Assembly: GCA_964437215.1 (NCBI GenBank)
Contig: CAYTFZ010000112.1
Coordinates: forward strand, 1-7,545
Direction of reading: 5' to 3'
DNA length: 7,545 nucleotides
Source of the DNA: JAAYAN01 sp964437215
GTDB taxonomy: Bacteria; Bacteroidota; Ignavibacteria; Ignavibacteriales; Melioribacteraceae
This document shows positions 1-6,749 of this stretch, piece by piece; the stretch's first letter is position 1, and every line of letters begins with the position of its first letter. Below the pieces are notes generated by a model. It did not search any database and was not told the origin of the DNA. It saw only the letters and a program-made list of their open reading frames with translations. Made by a program: the position numbers and the translations under genes.

Positions 1-713
1 GCTTTTATTACCGCGCTGCCGACGATAACGCCGTCGCACATAGGCGCAAACCGTTTAACGTCTTCTCCGGTAGAAATTCCGAAACCGATAAGCATTTTAT
101 TTTTCTTAACCGTTTCGTAAGTGAATTTTATCCGCTCCAGCGAGTAATTATCAAAACTTTTGCGTATGCCTGTTGTGCCGATAACGCTAACGCAATAAAC
201 AAATCCTTCCGATTTTTCATCAATCATTTTAATCCGGTTTTCGGGCGAGGTGGGGGTAGTTAACAGAACCACATCCAATCCTTTGAAATCATCAGTTACA
301 AAATCGTCATATTCCTCGTAAGGAACATCCGGCAGAATTATCCCGTTAACTCCTGCAGCTTTCGCGGCATCTGTAAATCTCTTTATTCCCATATTTAAAA
401 TAGGGTTTGTATAGCCCATAAAAATGAGAGGTTTATCCGTTCTTTTGCGTATCGCGGCGGCATAATCAACAACGCGCTGAATCGTAATTCCTTTCTGCAA
501 AGCTTCGTAAGAAGAATGTTGAATAACCGGACCATCCGCCAAAGGGTCGCTGAAAGGAATGCCGATTTCGAGCATATCGGCTCCGGCATCCAAAACGCTG
601 ATGGCAAGATCGACAAAATTATCCGGATCGGGGTAACCCGCCGTGAGATAGACCGATAAAACTTTACGGTTTTGCGAATTCACTTTTTCAATATATTCTG
701 ATATGTACGACAT
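1..713 (-). CDS. trpA: Tryptophan synthase alpha chain, C-terminus cut by window edge
   Basis: The alpha subunit cleaves indole-3-glycerol phosphate to indole and glyceraldehyde 3-phosphate and passes indole to TrpB in the cytoplasmic alpha2-beta2 complex. I translated 237 codons from the ATG at 713-711 to the window edge without a stop. The family is about 255-270 residues long, so roughly 20-30 C-terminal residues are missing. The core motif LEIGIPFSDPLADGP puts the catalytic acids at Glu49 and Asp60, the same numbers as in the Salmonella enzyme. The substrate-loop motif VIGTTGIR and the phosphate-binding segments IGFGIS and GVIVGSAVIK are present. The start is supported by GGGAGA six bases upstream in the 12-base gap after trpB. 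It is the last visible gene of the operon; whether more genes follow cannot be seen. Confidence 0.97.
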   Translation of the reverse strand, partial: MSYISEYIEKVNSQNRKVLSVYLTAGYPDPDNFVDLAISVLDAGADMLEIGIPFSDPLADGPVIQHSSYEALQKGITIQRVVDYAAAIRKRTDKPLIFMGYTNPILNMGIKRFTDAAKAAGVNGIILPDVPYEEYDDFVTDDFKGLDVVLLTTPTSPENRIKMIDEKSEGFVYCVSVIGTTGIRKSFDNYSLERIKFTYETVKKNKMLIGFGISTGEDVKRFAPMCDGVIVGSAVIK

Positions 714-725
714 TTTTTCTCCCGA

Positions 726-1928
726 TTATAAATTCAGACTGCTTATTATTGTATTCAAATCCTTATCGCCTCTGCCGGAAATATTCACGATAACAATTTC
801 GCCGGTTTTTGTTCCGGGCATAAGTTTGTTAAGATATGCCACAGCGTGGGCGGATTCAAGCGCTGGCAAAATCCCCTCGTAACGGCTGAGCAACTGGGTT
901 GCCGCTAAAGCTTCATCGTCGGTAATTGAGCCGTAAACCGCGCGTTTTTCATCTTTCAGGAAACAGTGTTCCGGTCCGACACCGGGATAATCCAATCCTG
1001 CAGAAATTGAATGAACTTCGCCAACCTGCCCGAATTCATCCTGAATTAAATAATTTTTCATTCCCTGGAAGATTCCGATTTTACCTTTTGTGAGAGTCGC
1101 GCTGTGCTTGTTTGTGTCAAGTCCGCAGCCTGCAGCTTCAACCCCAATAAGTTTTACGGAAGCGTCATCGATAAAAGGATAAAACATTCCCATCGAATTC
1201 GAGCCGCCGCCGACGCACGCAATAATATAGTCGGGCAATCTTCCTTCTTTTTTAAGAATTTGTTCTTTTGTCTCGGAGCCGATAACCGATTGAAAATCGC
1301 GGACAAGCATAGGGTAGGGGTGCGGACCAACAACCGAACCGATTATATAATGTGTATCGCGAACGTTTGCAACCCAGTCGCGGATTGCCTCATTTGTAGC
1401 GTCTTTCAGAGTTTTGCTCCCGGATGTTACAGGAATAACTTCCGCGCCGAGCATTTTCATCCTGTGGACGTTAAGTTTTTGGCGTTCAACATCAACTTCG
1501 CCCATGTAAACCGCGCATTTAATTCCGAATTTGGCGCAGACAGTTGCAGTTGCAACCCCGTGCTGACCCGCTCCGGTTTCGGCGATAATTCTTGTTTTAC
1601 CAAGTTTTTGAGCAAGCAGAATTTGCCCGAGAGCATTATTCAGTTTGTGAGCGCCGGTATGGCACAAATCCTCACGTTTCAAATAGATTTTAGCCTTCCC
1701 GAACAATTCAGTCAATCTTTTGGCAAAAGTAAGTGGAGTAGGTCTGCCGTTATATTCGCTTTGCAATTCTTCAAGATCGGCAAGAAACCCCGGATCGTTT
1801 TTATATTTCAAGTAAGTGGCTTCAAGTTCTTCAAGCGCGCTCATAAGGGTTTCGGGCACGTATTTCCCGCCGAAAATCCCGAACTTACCTTTTTTATCGG
1901 GGAACTGGTATTTATTTTTTGAACTCAT
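726..1928 (-). CDS. trpB: Tryptophan synthase beta chain
   Basis: This PLP enzyme condenses indole with L-serine to give L-tryptophan, the last step of the pathway. It is 400 residues, normal for the classical TrpB1 type. Visible motifs are the N-terminal FGIFGGKYVPETL, the PLP-lysine motif HTGAHKLNN with Lys95, the AETGAGQHGVA segment with catalytic Glu117 (22 residues after the lysine, as in Salmonella Lys87/Glu109), and the phosphate-binding GGGSNS at 240-245. Its ATG (1928-1926) overlaps the DAHP synthase stop by one base (TAATG). A strong GGGAG at 1941-1937 lies eight bases upstream, inside the preceding gene, so translation is probably coupled but can also start independently. No lesion is seen. 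A 272-codon open frame on the opposite strand (1104-1922) is an antisense shadow. Confidence 0.98.
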   Translation of the reverse strand: MSSKNKYQFPDKKGKFGIFGGKYVPETLMSALEELEATYLKYKNDPGFLADLEELQSEYNGRPTPLTFAKRLTELFGKAKIYLKREDLCHTGAHKLNNALGQILLAQKLGKTRIIAETGAGQHGVATATVCAKFGIKCAVYMGEVDVERQKLNVHRMKMLGAEVIPVTSGSKTLKDATNEAIRDWVANVRDTHYIIGSVVGPHPYPMLVRDFQSVIGSETKEQILKKEGRLPDYIIACVGGGSNSMGMFYPFIDDASVKLIGVEAAGCGLDTNKHSATLTKGKIGIFQGMKNYLIQDEFGQVGEVHSISAGLDYPGVGPEHCFLKDEKRAVYGSITDDEALAATQLLSRYEGILPALESAHAVAYLNKLMPGTKTGEIVIVNISGRGDKDLNTIISSLNL

Positions 1929-2548
1929 TATTTTAACTCCCTTTCAACTATCGGCGCAAGTTGTTTTAATTTATTCATAAGTTTTTCAAACTGAACAGGC
2001 GATAACGACTGGTACCCGTCGGATAAAGCCTCTTCCGGTTTGTGATGAACTTCAATTATAAGCCCGTCTGCTCCGGCAGCAATTCCGGCAAGCGCCATAG
2101 CTGGAACTTTGTCGCCGATTCCAATTCCGTGCGAAGGATCGACGAGAATAGGCAGATGCGAGTGTTTCTTCACGACAGGAACCGCGTTTAAATCGAGAGT
2201 GTTCCGGGTGGAAGTTTCGAAAGTTCTGATTCCTCTTTCGCAAAGAATTATATTAAAATTGTTTTGCGCTGCAATGTATTCCGCGCTCATTAACAGGTCT
2301 TCTACCGTTGCCGAAAGTCCGCGTTTTAATAAAATCGGTTTCCCGGTTTTCCCGACTTCCTCAAGCAGAGCGAAGTTCTGCATATTTCTCGCGCCAATCT
2401 GGATTATATCTGCAACATCGGCAACTTCTGCAATGTTATGCGGATTAAGAAGCTCGGTAATAATTGTCAACCCGAATTGAGATTTAACTTCGGCAAGATA
2501 TTCCAATCCCTTTTCTTTTAATCCCTGAAAAGCGTAAGGACTCGAACG
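1928..2548 (-). CDS. aroF: 3-deoxy-7-phosphoheptulonate (DAHP) synthase, type I-beta, N-terminus lost in gap
   Basis: The enzyme joins phosphoenolpyruvate and erythrose 4-phosphate, the first committed step to chorismate. The frame is open from the assembly gap to the TAA at 1930-1928, giving 206 visible residues. The in-frame TTG at 2506 is not the real start, because the conserved segment RSSPYAFQGLKEKGLEYL continues upstream of it to the gap edge. Other signatures are IGARNMQNF, LLKRG, ILCERGIRTFE, DPSHG and EVHHKPEEALSDG. The visible metal ligands are His140, Glu166 and Asp177 (fragment numbering). They match the spacing of His272, Glu298 and Asp309 in the Thermotoga maritima enzyme. The fourth ligand, the cysteine of the GPC motif, would lie in the gap. 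Any N-terminal regulatory domain (ferredoxin-like/ACT or chorismate mutase) is also hidden, so feedback control cannot be judged. Confidence 0.93.
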   Translation of the reverse strand, partial: RSSPYAFQGLKEKGLEYLAEVKSQFGLTIITELLNPHNIAEVADVADIIQIGARNMQNFALLEEVGKTGKPILLKRGLSATVEDLLMSAEYIAAQNNFNIILCERGIRTFETSTRNTLDLNAVPVVKKHSHLPILVDPSHGIGIGDKVPAMALAGIAAGADGLIIEVHHKPEEALSDGYQSLSPVQFEKLMNKLKQLAPIVERELK

Positions 2549-2648
2549 NNNNNNNNNNNNNNNNNNNNNNNNNNNNNNNNNNNNNNNNNNNNNNNNNNNN
2601 NNNNNNNNNNNNNNNNNNNNNNNNNNNNNNNNNNNNNNNNNNNNNNNN
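2549..2648. other. Assembly gap, 100 Ns, true length unknown
   Basis: Exactly 100 consecutive Ns, a usual placeholder for a scaffold gap of unknown size. TrpF is present only to about residue 40 on one side. The DAHP synthase on the other side begins at the conserved Arg-Ser-Ser-Pro-Tyr segment. To complete a normal trpF (about 200-210 residues) and even a catalytic-domain-only DAHP synthase, some 650 bases are needed; with a T. maritima-like N-terminal domain, nearer 850-900. The apparent frames running through the Ns are artefacts. Confidence 0.97.
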
Positions 2649-2769
2649 TTTCAGGAGAAATGTATCTTTTGCTTCCTTTGAAAAAGATGTAACCGATAGC
2701 GTCGGCACCGTATTTTTCGCAGCAAAGCGCATCTTCCAAACGGGTTATTCCGCAAATTTTAACTTTCAC
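2649..2769 (-). CDS. trpF: Phosphoribosylanthranilate isomerase, N-terminal ~40 residues only (gap)
   Basis: TrpF converts N-(5'-phosphoribosyl)anthranilate to the 1-(o-carboxyphenylamino)-1-deoxyribulose 5-phosphate that TrpC uses. About 40 residues are visible before the Ns. They include the N-terminal strand KICGITR with the catalytic cysteine at position 6, then GADAIGYIFFKGSKRYISPE, matching the family's GF-F-SPRY-pattern at the usual spacing. The start is a GTG (2769-2767) immediately after the trpC TAA with no bases between, so it is probably translated by coupling to trpC. The catalytic aspartate and all later barrel strands fall in the gap. This is an assembly truncation, not evidence of a pseudogene. 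The visible part has no frameshift. Confidence 0.93.
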
Positions 2770-3552
2770 TTAACACCACTCTTTTAATTGTTTTAAAGCG
2801 TCGCCGATATTTTTCTGCTTCATCAAGTGCTCGCCGACGAGAATTGCATTTGTGCGGGTTTCCTTCAAAAAATCCAAATCTTCCTTTTTTCCAATCCCGC
2901 TTTCCGAAACAAGAACCACTTCTTTGGGAAGCATTCCTCCCAGTTTTTCGGTGGTTTTTAAATCAACTTTAAAGGTTTTAAGGTCGCGGTTGTTTATCCC
3001 GATAATGTTGTTAATCTTAAAGCTTATCTTATTAATTTCCTCTCCGGAATGAAGTTCAAGCAGGACAGATAAATCAAGTTCCTTTGCACAGAGCGAAAGT
3101 TCTTTTATCTGGTTTGCGCTCAAAACTTCGGCAATTAAAAGAATTGCATCTGCTCCATTTGCTTTTGCCTCGTAAATCTGGAATTCGTCAATAATAAATT
3201 CTTTCCGCAAAAGGGGAATTGATTTAATCTTTGCTATGTCTTTTAAGAAAGAAATATTGCCTTTGAAGAAGTTTTTATCCGTAAGAACCGAAATCGCATC
3301 CGCTCCGTTATTCATATAAATTTCAGCGGTTTTAATGTGATGAAAATCCTCGCGGATAATTCCTTTTGAAGGACTTGCTTTTTTCACTTCGGCGATGATA
3401 TTTATGCTGCCCGGTTTCGAAATTGCTTTATAAAAACTCAAACATTCAGCGGCAAAAAACTCGGAATCCTCAAAAAACGAAAGTTTGTAATCTTTGCGTA
3501 GTTTTTTCACTTCGTCCTTTTTTACTTCAATTATTTCATCGAGAATTGTCAT
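2770..3552 (-). CDS. trpC: Indole-3-glycerol-phosphate synthase
   Basis: TrpC closes the indole ring: it decarboxylates and dehydrates the TrpF product to indole-3-glycerol phosphate, the TrpA substrate. It is a complete single-domain (beta/alpha)8 protein of 260 residues, not fused to TrpF as in enterobacteria. Catalytic and binding residues are readable: Glu55 and Lys57 in IIAEVKKASPSKG, Lys117 in LLRKEF, Glu166 in LLELHS, Asn187 in GINNRDL, and Glu217-Ser218 in VSESGI. The last five residues keep the spacing of the Sulfolobus solfataricus enzyme with a constant offset of seven. The ATG at 3552-3550 is two bases after the trpD TGA. No strong Shine-Dalgarno sequence is seen, so coupling to trpD is likely. 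The stop abuts the trpF GTG. Confidence 0.98.
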   Translation of the reverse strand: MTILDEIIEVKKDEVKKLRKDYKLSFFEDSEFFAAECLSFYKAISKPGSINIIAEVKKASPSKGIIREDFHHIKTAEIYMNNGADAISVLTDKNFFKGNISFLKDIAKIKSIPLLRKEFIIDEFQIYEAKANGADAILLIAEVLSANQIKELSLCAKELDLSVLLELHSGEEINKISFKINNIIGINNRDLKTFKVDLKTTEKLGGMLPKEVVLVSESGIGKKEDLDFLKETRTNAILVGEHLMKQKNIGDALKQLKEWC

Positions 3553-3554
3553 AT

Positions 3555-4568
3555 TCAGCCTATAAAGTGTTTTAATTCTTCAATCTTGCCTAAAGCTTTT
3601 CCCGAAAGGATTGAATCTTCGGCGATATCGGCACATTTTTTTAATGATTTATCAGCTCCTGCAGCATATAAACCCATTGCGGCGTTTGCAGCAATCACAT
3701 AAAAAAGTGGCGTTTTCTCTTTTTTGGTAAAGGTTTTTGTAATTATTGATGCGTTTTCAGCAGCGCTGTTTCCTTTTATTTGTTCTAATTCCACAAAAGG
3801 GTAACCAAAAGTCTCGTTATTAACTTCATAAATATCAGCTGATTTACCGCGGGAATATTCGCGTATACTTGTATTGCCGGTAAGTGTAATTTCATCAAAT
3901 TTATTTTCTGTGCAGATAACTAAAACTTTTTCCATATCGAGATGGGGAAGAGCCATAGAAATTAATTCGGCTGATGTATCGTTGAAAGTTCCGATAAGCT
4001 GGCGTTTTGTTCCGGCTGGATTTGTTAAAGGTCCCAGCATATTAAAAACAGTGCGCATTGCCAATTCTTTTCTTACCGGCATTACGTATTTCATTGCAGG
4101 ATGAAACAATGGGGCAAACATAAAAGTTATGCCGATTTCATTAAGGCTTTTTTCTGCTTTTTCGGGAGAAAGCCCGATATTAATTCCGAGTTCTGCCAAA
4201 ACATCGGCGCTTCCGCTTTTGCTTGATATCGAACGGTTTCCGTGTTTTGCAACAGTAAAACCTGCGCCTGCTATCGCGAAAGAAGCTGCAGTGGAAATAT
4301 TAATCGTTCCTGATTCGTCTCCTCCTGTACCGCAAACATCAACAGCATTTGGGTCGGTACACTTTATTTTTATACTTTTATCTCGCATTGTTTTTACAAA
4401 ACCAGCCACTTCCTCGGCTGTTTCTCCTTTGCTTTTTAGTCCTATTAGAAGAGCTGCAATGAGCGAATTGTTAACCGTACCTTCCATAATCTGATTCATC
4501 ACGGAAACCGATTCTTCAATTGAAAGATTTTCACGGTTGATTACTTTCTCGATTTTTTTCTGTATCAT
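3555..4568 (-). CDS. trpD: Anthranilate phosphoribosyltransferase
   Basis: TrpD transfers the phosphoribosyl group from PRPP to anthranilate, the second step of the branch. At 337 residues it is the normal length for a stand-alone TrpD, not fused to the TrpG amidotransferase. An N-terminal helical domain is followed by the PRPP-binding glycine loop DVCGTGGDESGTINIST (GTGGD at 80-84), KHGNRS at 108-113, the SKSGSADVL segment, and the anthranilate-site motif RKELAMRTVFNMLGPLTNP. Its ATG overlaps the trpG stop in an ATGA (4568-4565), a typical coupled arrangement. The TGA stop is two bases before trpC. No missing residues or frameshift were noticed. Confidence 0.98.
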   Translation of the reverse strand: MIQKKIEKVINRENLSIEESVSVMNQIMEGTVNNSLIAALLIGLKSKGETAEEVAGFVKTMRDKSIKIKCTDPNAVDVCGTGGDESGTINISTAASFAIAGAGFTVAKHGNRSISSKSGSADVLAELGINIGLSPEKAEKSLNEIGITFMFAPLFHPAMKYVMPVRKELAMRTVFNMLGPLTNPAGTKRQLIGTFNDTSAELISMALPHLDMEKVLVICTENKFDEITLTGNTSIREYSRGKSADIYEVNNETFGYPFVELEQIKGNSAAENASIITKTFTKKEKTPLFYVIAANAAMGLYAAGADKSLKKCADIAEDSILSGKALGKIEELKHFIG

Positions 4569-5131
4569 AATTCTACCCAGTTTTTAATTAAATTAACACC
4601 TTCTTCAGTTAAAACAGATTCGGGATGAAATTGAATTCCTTCGATGGGAAATTCTTTGTGCCGGATTCCCATAATCACGCCGTCCACTGTCTGACTTGTA
4701 ATTTCGAAACATTTCGGTAGGGTTTCTCTATCAACAACAAGAGAATGATAACGACCGGCATCAAATCCCTGCGGTATATTTTTATAAATTGATTTGCCGT
4801 CGTGATAAACTTTTGAAGTTTTCCCGTGCATTAAAGTCGGCGCGTTTATTATTTTACCTCCAAAACTGTATCCAATTCCCTGGTGTCCCAAACAAACGCC
4901 AAGCAGCGGTATTTTTTTACCGAAAACCTGAATGGCGGTAAGTGAAGCTGCGGAATCTTCGGGTCTTCCCGGTCCGGGTGAAACAACAATTTTATCGGGA
5001 TTGATTTTTTCAATCTCGTACTCGCTGGTTTTATCGTTCCTTTTTACAATAATATCGTTTGTAAATTTGCCGATAAGCTGCACGAGATTAAACGTGAACG
5101 AATCGTAATTATCAATAACAAGAATCTTCAT
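4565..5131 (-). CDS. trpG: Anthranilate synthase component II (glutamine amidotransferase)
   Basis: TrpG hydrolyses glutamine and channels ammonia to TrpE for anthranilate formation. It is a class I glutamine amidotransferase of 188 residues. The oxyanion segment is SPGPGRPED. The nucleophile motif LLGVCLGHQG contains Cys80, and EGIQFHPESV contains His169 and Glu171, completing the Cys-His-Glu triad. GRYHSLVV is also typical. A TTG three bases upstream (5134) would extend the frame by one residue, but I prefer the ATG at 5131-5129 because the GGAGGT at 5142-5137 is five bases from ATG and only two from TTG. The gene overlaps the end of trpE by 20 bases. Such subunits may also serve PabB in some bacteria; the position beside trpE makes the tryptophan role primary. 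Confidence 0.97.
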   Translation of the reverse strand: MKILVIDNYDSFTFNLVQLIGKFTNDIIVKRNDKTSEYEIEKINPDKIVVSPGPGRPEDSAASLTAIQVFGKKIPLLGVCLGHQGIGYSFGGKIINAPTLMHGKTSKVYHDGKSIYKNIPQGFDAGRYHSLVVDRETLPKCFEITSQTVDGVIMGIRHKEFPIEGIQFHPESVLTEEGVNLIKNWVEL

Positions 5132-6587
5132 CAATTACCTCCGCATATTTTAACGCGCTGACAAGTACAGCGGATTTGTTTTCAATTTCTTTTAATTCAA
5201 GTTCCGGCTTGCTGTCGGCAACAATTCCTGCACCGGCCTGCCAGTAAATTTTATTTCCTTTCGCGAACAAAGTTCTGATTGCAATGCACATATCCAAATT
5301 TCCGCTGAAATCGATATAACCTACAGCGCCGGCGTAAACATTTCTACGCAGATTTTCGTAACCGTTTAAAAGCTGCACAGCGCGAATTTTCGGCGCACCC
5401 GTAACAGTCCCGGCAGGGAAGCTTGCTTTCAGCGCGTCGATGCAATTCTTATCTGATGAAAGTTTGCCTTCAACCCTCGAAACAATGTGCATAACGTGCG
5501 AAAATTTTTGAAGGCGCATTTTCTCGGTAACTTTTACGGTGTCGTATTCGCAGACTCTGCCGAGGTCGTTTCGGGCAAGATCGACGAGCATAGTGTGTTC
5601 AGCCAGTTCTTTCGGGTCACCGAGTAAATCCTTTTCGAGTTCTGCTTCGTGCTTCTCGTCGCGTCCGCGTTTTCTTGTTCCTGCAATAGGCAAAATTGTG
5701 GCAACCTGATCTTTAACTTTCAGCAGGTCTTCCGGCGAAGTTCCAATTACGGTAAAATCATTTTCGAACTCGATAAAATACATATAAGGCGAAGGATTAA
5801 TAATACGAAGAGCGCGGTAAACATTGAGCAAATCTCCGGAAAATTCAGTGTTGAATCTTTTTGACATCACAATTTGGAAGACATCGCCTTCAAAAATATT
5901 CTGCTTGCATTTGTTTATGTATTCGTAAAACTCTTCTTTGTTTTCTACCGGACTTATCGAATCAGCTTTAAAGTTGGATTGAAAATCAATAGGCCGGCTT
6001 ATCTCTTCTTTTATTTTCTTAATTTTTAATTTCGCTTCTTCGTATTGTTCTGTCAAGTCGCGGAAATTATCGACCTGCACGTGGGTTAAAACTAATATCT
6101 GGTGTTTGAAATGGTCAAAAATTATGAGAGTGTTATAAATTCCGAAATAAGAATCGGGCGTATCCAAATCGCATTTATCGGTGAATTTTATAACATTTTC
6201 AATCAGCCCGATATTTTCATATCCGAGGTAGCCTACAATCCCGCCTGAAAAATCGGGGATGCCTTCAATTTTCGGCTGGTTGAATTTTGCTATTTCCTCA
6301 CTGATAAAATCGAATATGTTTTTCTGTATTTCGGTTTTTTGTCCCTTTTCAATTATTGTAAGTTTTTCACCCCGGTTATAAAAAACTTTTCGCGGGTTTT
6401 TCCCTATGAATGAATAACGGGCAAGTCTGCCTATTCCTTCAACCGATTCCAGCAAAAAGTGATTGCTGCCTTCGCTCCTGATTTTAAGGAATGCCAGAAC
6501 CGGAGTTAAAAGGTCGGCGGTTATTCTTTCGAACACCGGAACTATGTTATGATTATGCGCATATTTTTTAAATTCTTCTAATATCAT
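5112..6587 (-). CDS. trpE: Anthranilate synthase component I
   Basis: TrpE makes anthranilate from chorismate using ammonia from TrpG, the committed step to tryptophan. It has 491 residues. The N-terminal domain carries the tryptophan-binding LLES motif (45-48, followed by GRLARYSFIG), and NPSPYMYF at 264-271 lines the same allosteric pocket, so feedback inhibition by tryptophan is expected. The C-terminal chorismate-binding domain shows GTSPEDLL, PIAGTRKRG (300-308; alanine where PabB-type enzymes often have lysine), LVDLARNDLGRV, HVMHIVSRVEG, GTVTGAPKIRA and AGAGIVADS. The ATG at 6587 has an ideal AAAGGAG (6599-6593) five bases upstream, lying just after the leader terminator. The 3' end overlaps trpG. 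Confidence 0.98.
   Translation of the reverse strand: MILEEFKKYAHNHNIVPVFERITADLLTPVLAFLKIRSEGSNHFLLESVEGIGRLARYSFIGKNPRKVFYNRGEKLTIIEKGQKTEIQKNIFDFISEEIAKFNQPKIEGIPDFSGGIVGYLGYENIGLIENVIKFTDKCDLDTPDSYFGIYNTLIIFDHFKHQILVLTHVQVDNFRDLTEQYEEAKLKIKKIKEEISRPIDFQSNFKADSISPVENKEEFYEYINKCKQNIFEGDVFQIVMSKRFNTEFSGDLLNVYRALRIINPSPYMYFIEFENDFTVIGTSPEDLLKVKDQVATILPIAGTRKRGRDEKHEAELEKDLLGDPKELAEHTMLVDLARNDLGRVCEYDTVKVTEKMRLQKFSHVMHIVSRVEGKLSSDKNCIDALKASFPAGTVTGAPKIRAVQLLNGYENLRRNVYAGAVGYIDFSGNLDMCIAIRTLFAKGNKIYWQAGAGIVADSKPELELKEIENKSAVLVSALKYAEVIDEDSCY
5137..5142 (-). promoter_or_regulatory. Ribosome binding site of trpG, inside trpE
   Basis: GGAGGT on the minus strand lies within the last codons of trpE, five bases before the trpG ATG at 5131. 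It allows independent loading on trpG and decides between the ATG and the TTG just before it. Confidence 0.85.
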
Positions 6588-6600
6588 TTTTTCTCCTTTA

Positions 6601-6638
6601 AAACAAAAAACCCTTCTCAGTGATTACCAAGAAGGGTT
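6601..6638 (-). terminator. Intrinsic terminator of the trp leader (attenuator)
   Basis: Read on the minus strand, AACCCTTCT (6638-6630) pairs perfectly with AGAAGGGTT (6617-6609). The stem can extend inward by three more pairs (TGG with CTG, two of them G-U), leaving a six-base loop TAATCA. TTTTTTGTTT (6610-6601) follows directly, sharing its first bases with the stem. It sits between the leader peptide stop and the trpE ribosome binding site, so it would end transcription before any trp gene. A terminator placed inside an operon leader, after a Trp-rich ORF, is expected to be conditional. Confidence 0.93.
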
Positions 6639-6673
6639 GTTATTTAAATCTTATTTACCTGTTTTCACTGAGA
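6615..6673 (-). promoter_or_regulatory. Antiterminator pairing of the trp attenuator
   Basis: On the minus strand, TCTCAGTGA (6673-6665) is the exact reverse complement of TCACTGAGA (6623-6615), giving nine consecutive pairs. The upstream strand covers leader codons 24-25 and the TGA stop. The downstream strand covers half of the terminator loop and the inner six bases of its 3' arm, so the two structures exclude each other. A ribosome waiting at the Trp codons (last one at 6694-6692) leaves 18 bases before this strand, which stays free to pair: read-through. A ribosome reaching the stop codon covers it: the terminator forms. The mechanism is inference from base pairing and established attenuator logic. 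Confidence 0.82.
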
Positions 6674-6742
6674 TGAAATATTTGGATTGCGCCACCACCA
6701 AAGCCAGTTAACAGAATTATATTTTTTATTAGTCATTTTCAT
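6665..6742 (-). CDS. trpL: trp operon leader peptide, 25 residues, four Trp codons
   Basis: A short ORF runs from the ATG at 6742-6740 to the TGA at 6667-6665. Its centre reads NWLWWWR: Trp codons are at residues 13, 15, 16 and 17 (6706-6704 and 6700-6692). For comparison, the 491-residue TrpE has one tryptophan. The peptide itself probably has no function; its translation senses charged tRNA-Trp and decides whether the downstream terminator forms. It ends inside the antiterminator strand. A second in-frame ATG (residue 3, 6736) is an alternative start. Neither has a Shine-Dalgarno sequence, although trpE, trpG, trpB and trpA do. The predicted transcription start lies only a few bases upstream, so a leaderless or near-leaderless start is likely. 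A weak 5-bp hairpin (TTTGG 6702-6698 with CCAAA 6685-6681) may act as a pause or protector element. Confidence 0.9.
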   Translation of the reverse strand: MKMTNKKYNSVNWLWWWRNPNISSQ

Positions 6743-6749
6743 AAGTGCA

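Noticed and set aside
395..616. 73-codon minus-strand frame
   Set aside because: It lies within trpA in another frame; the trpA translation there carries the catalytic Glu49/Asp60 motif.
1104..1922. 272-codon open frame on the plus strand
   Set aside because: It lies entirely antisense to trpB, which has full family motifs. The translation has many Cys and Phe residues and no recognisable domain; it is a shadow of trpB codon usage.
1928..2506. DAHP synthase starting at the TTG at 2506
   Set aside because: Conserved family sequence continues in frame upstream of 2506 to the gap edge, so the TTG is an internal leucine codon.
2484..2732. Minus-strand frame running through the Ns
   Set aside because: It is out of frame with the KICGITR-containing trpF frame and passes through 100 undefined bases; it is an artefact of the gap.
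2518..2769. 83-codon version of trpF ending after the gap
   Set aside because: The tail after the Ns is the DAHP synthase read in a wrong frame. Only 2649-2769 is trpF.
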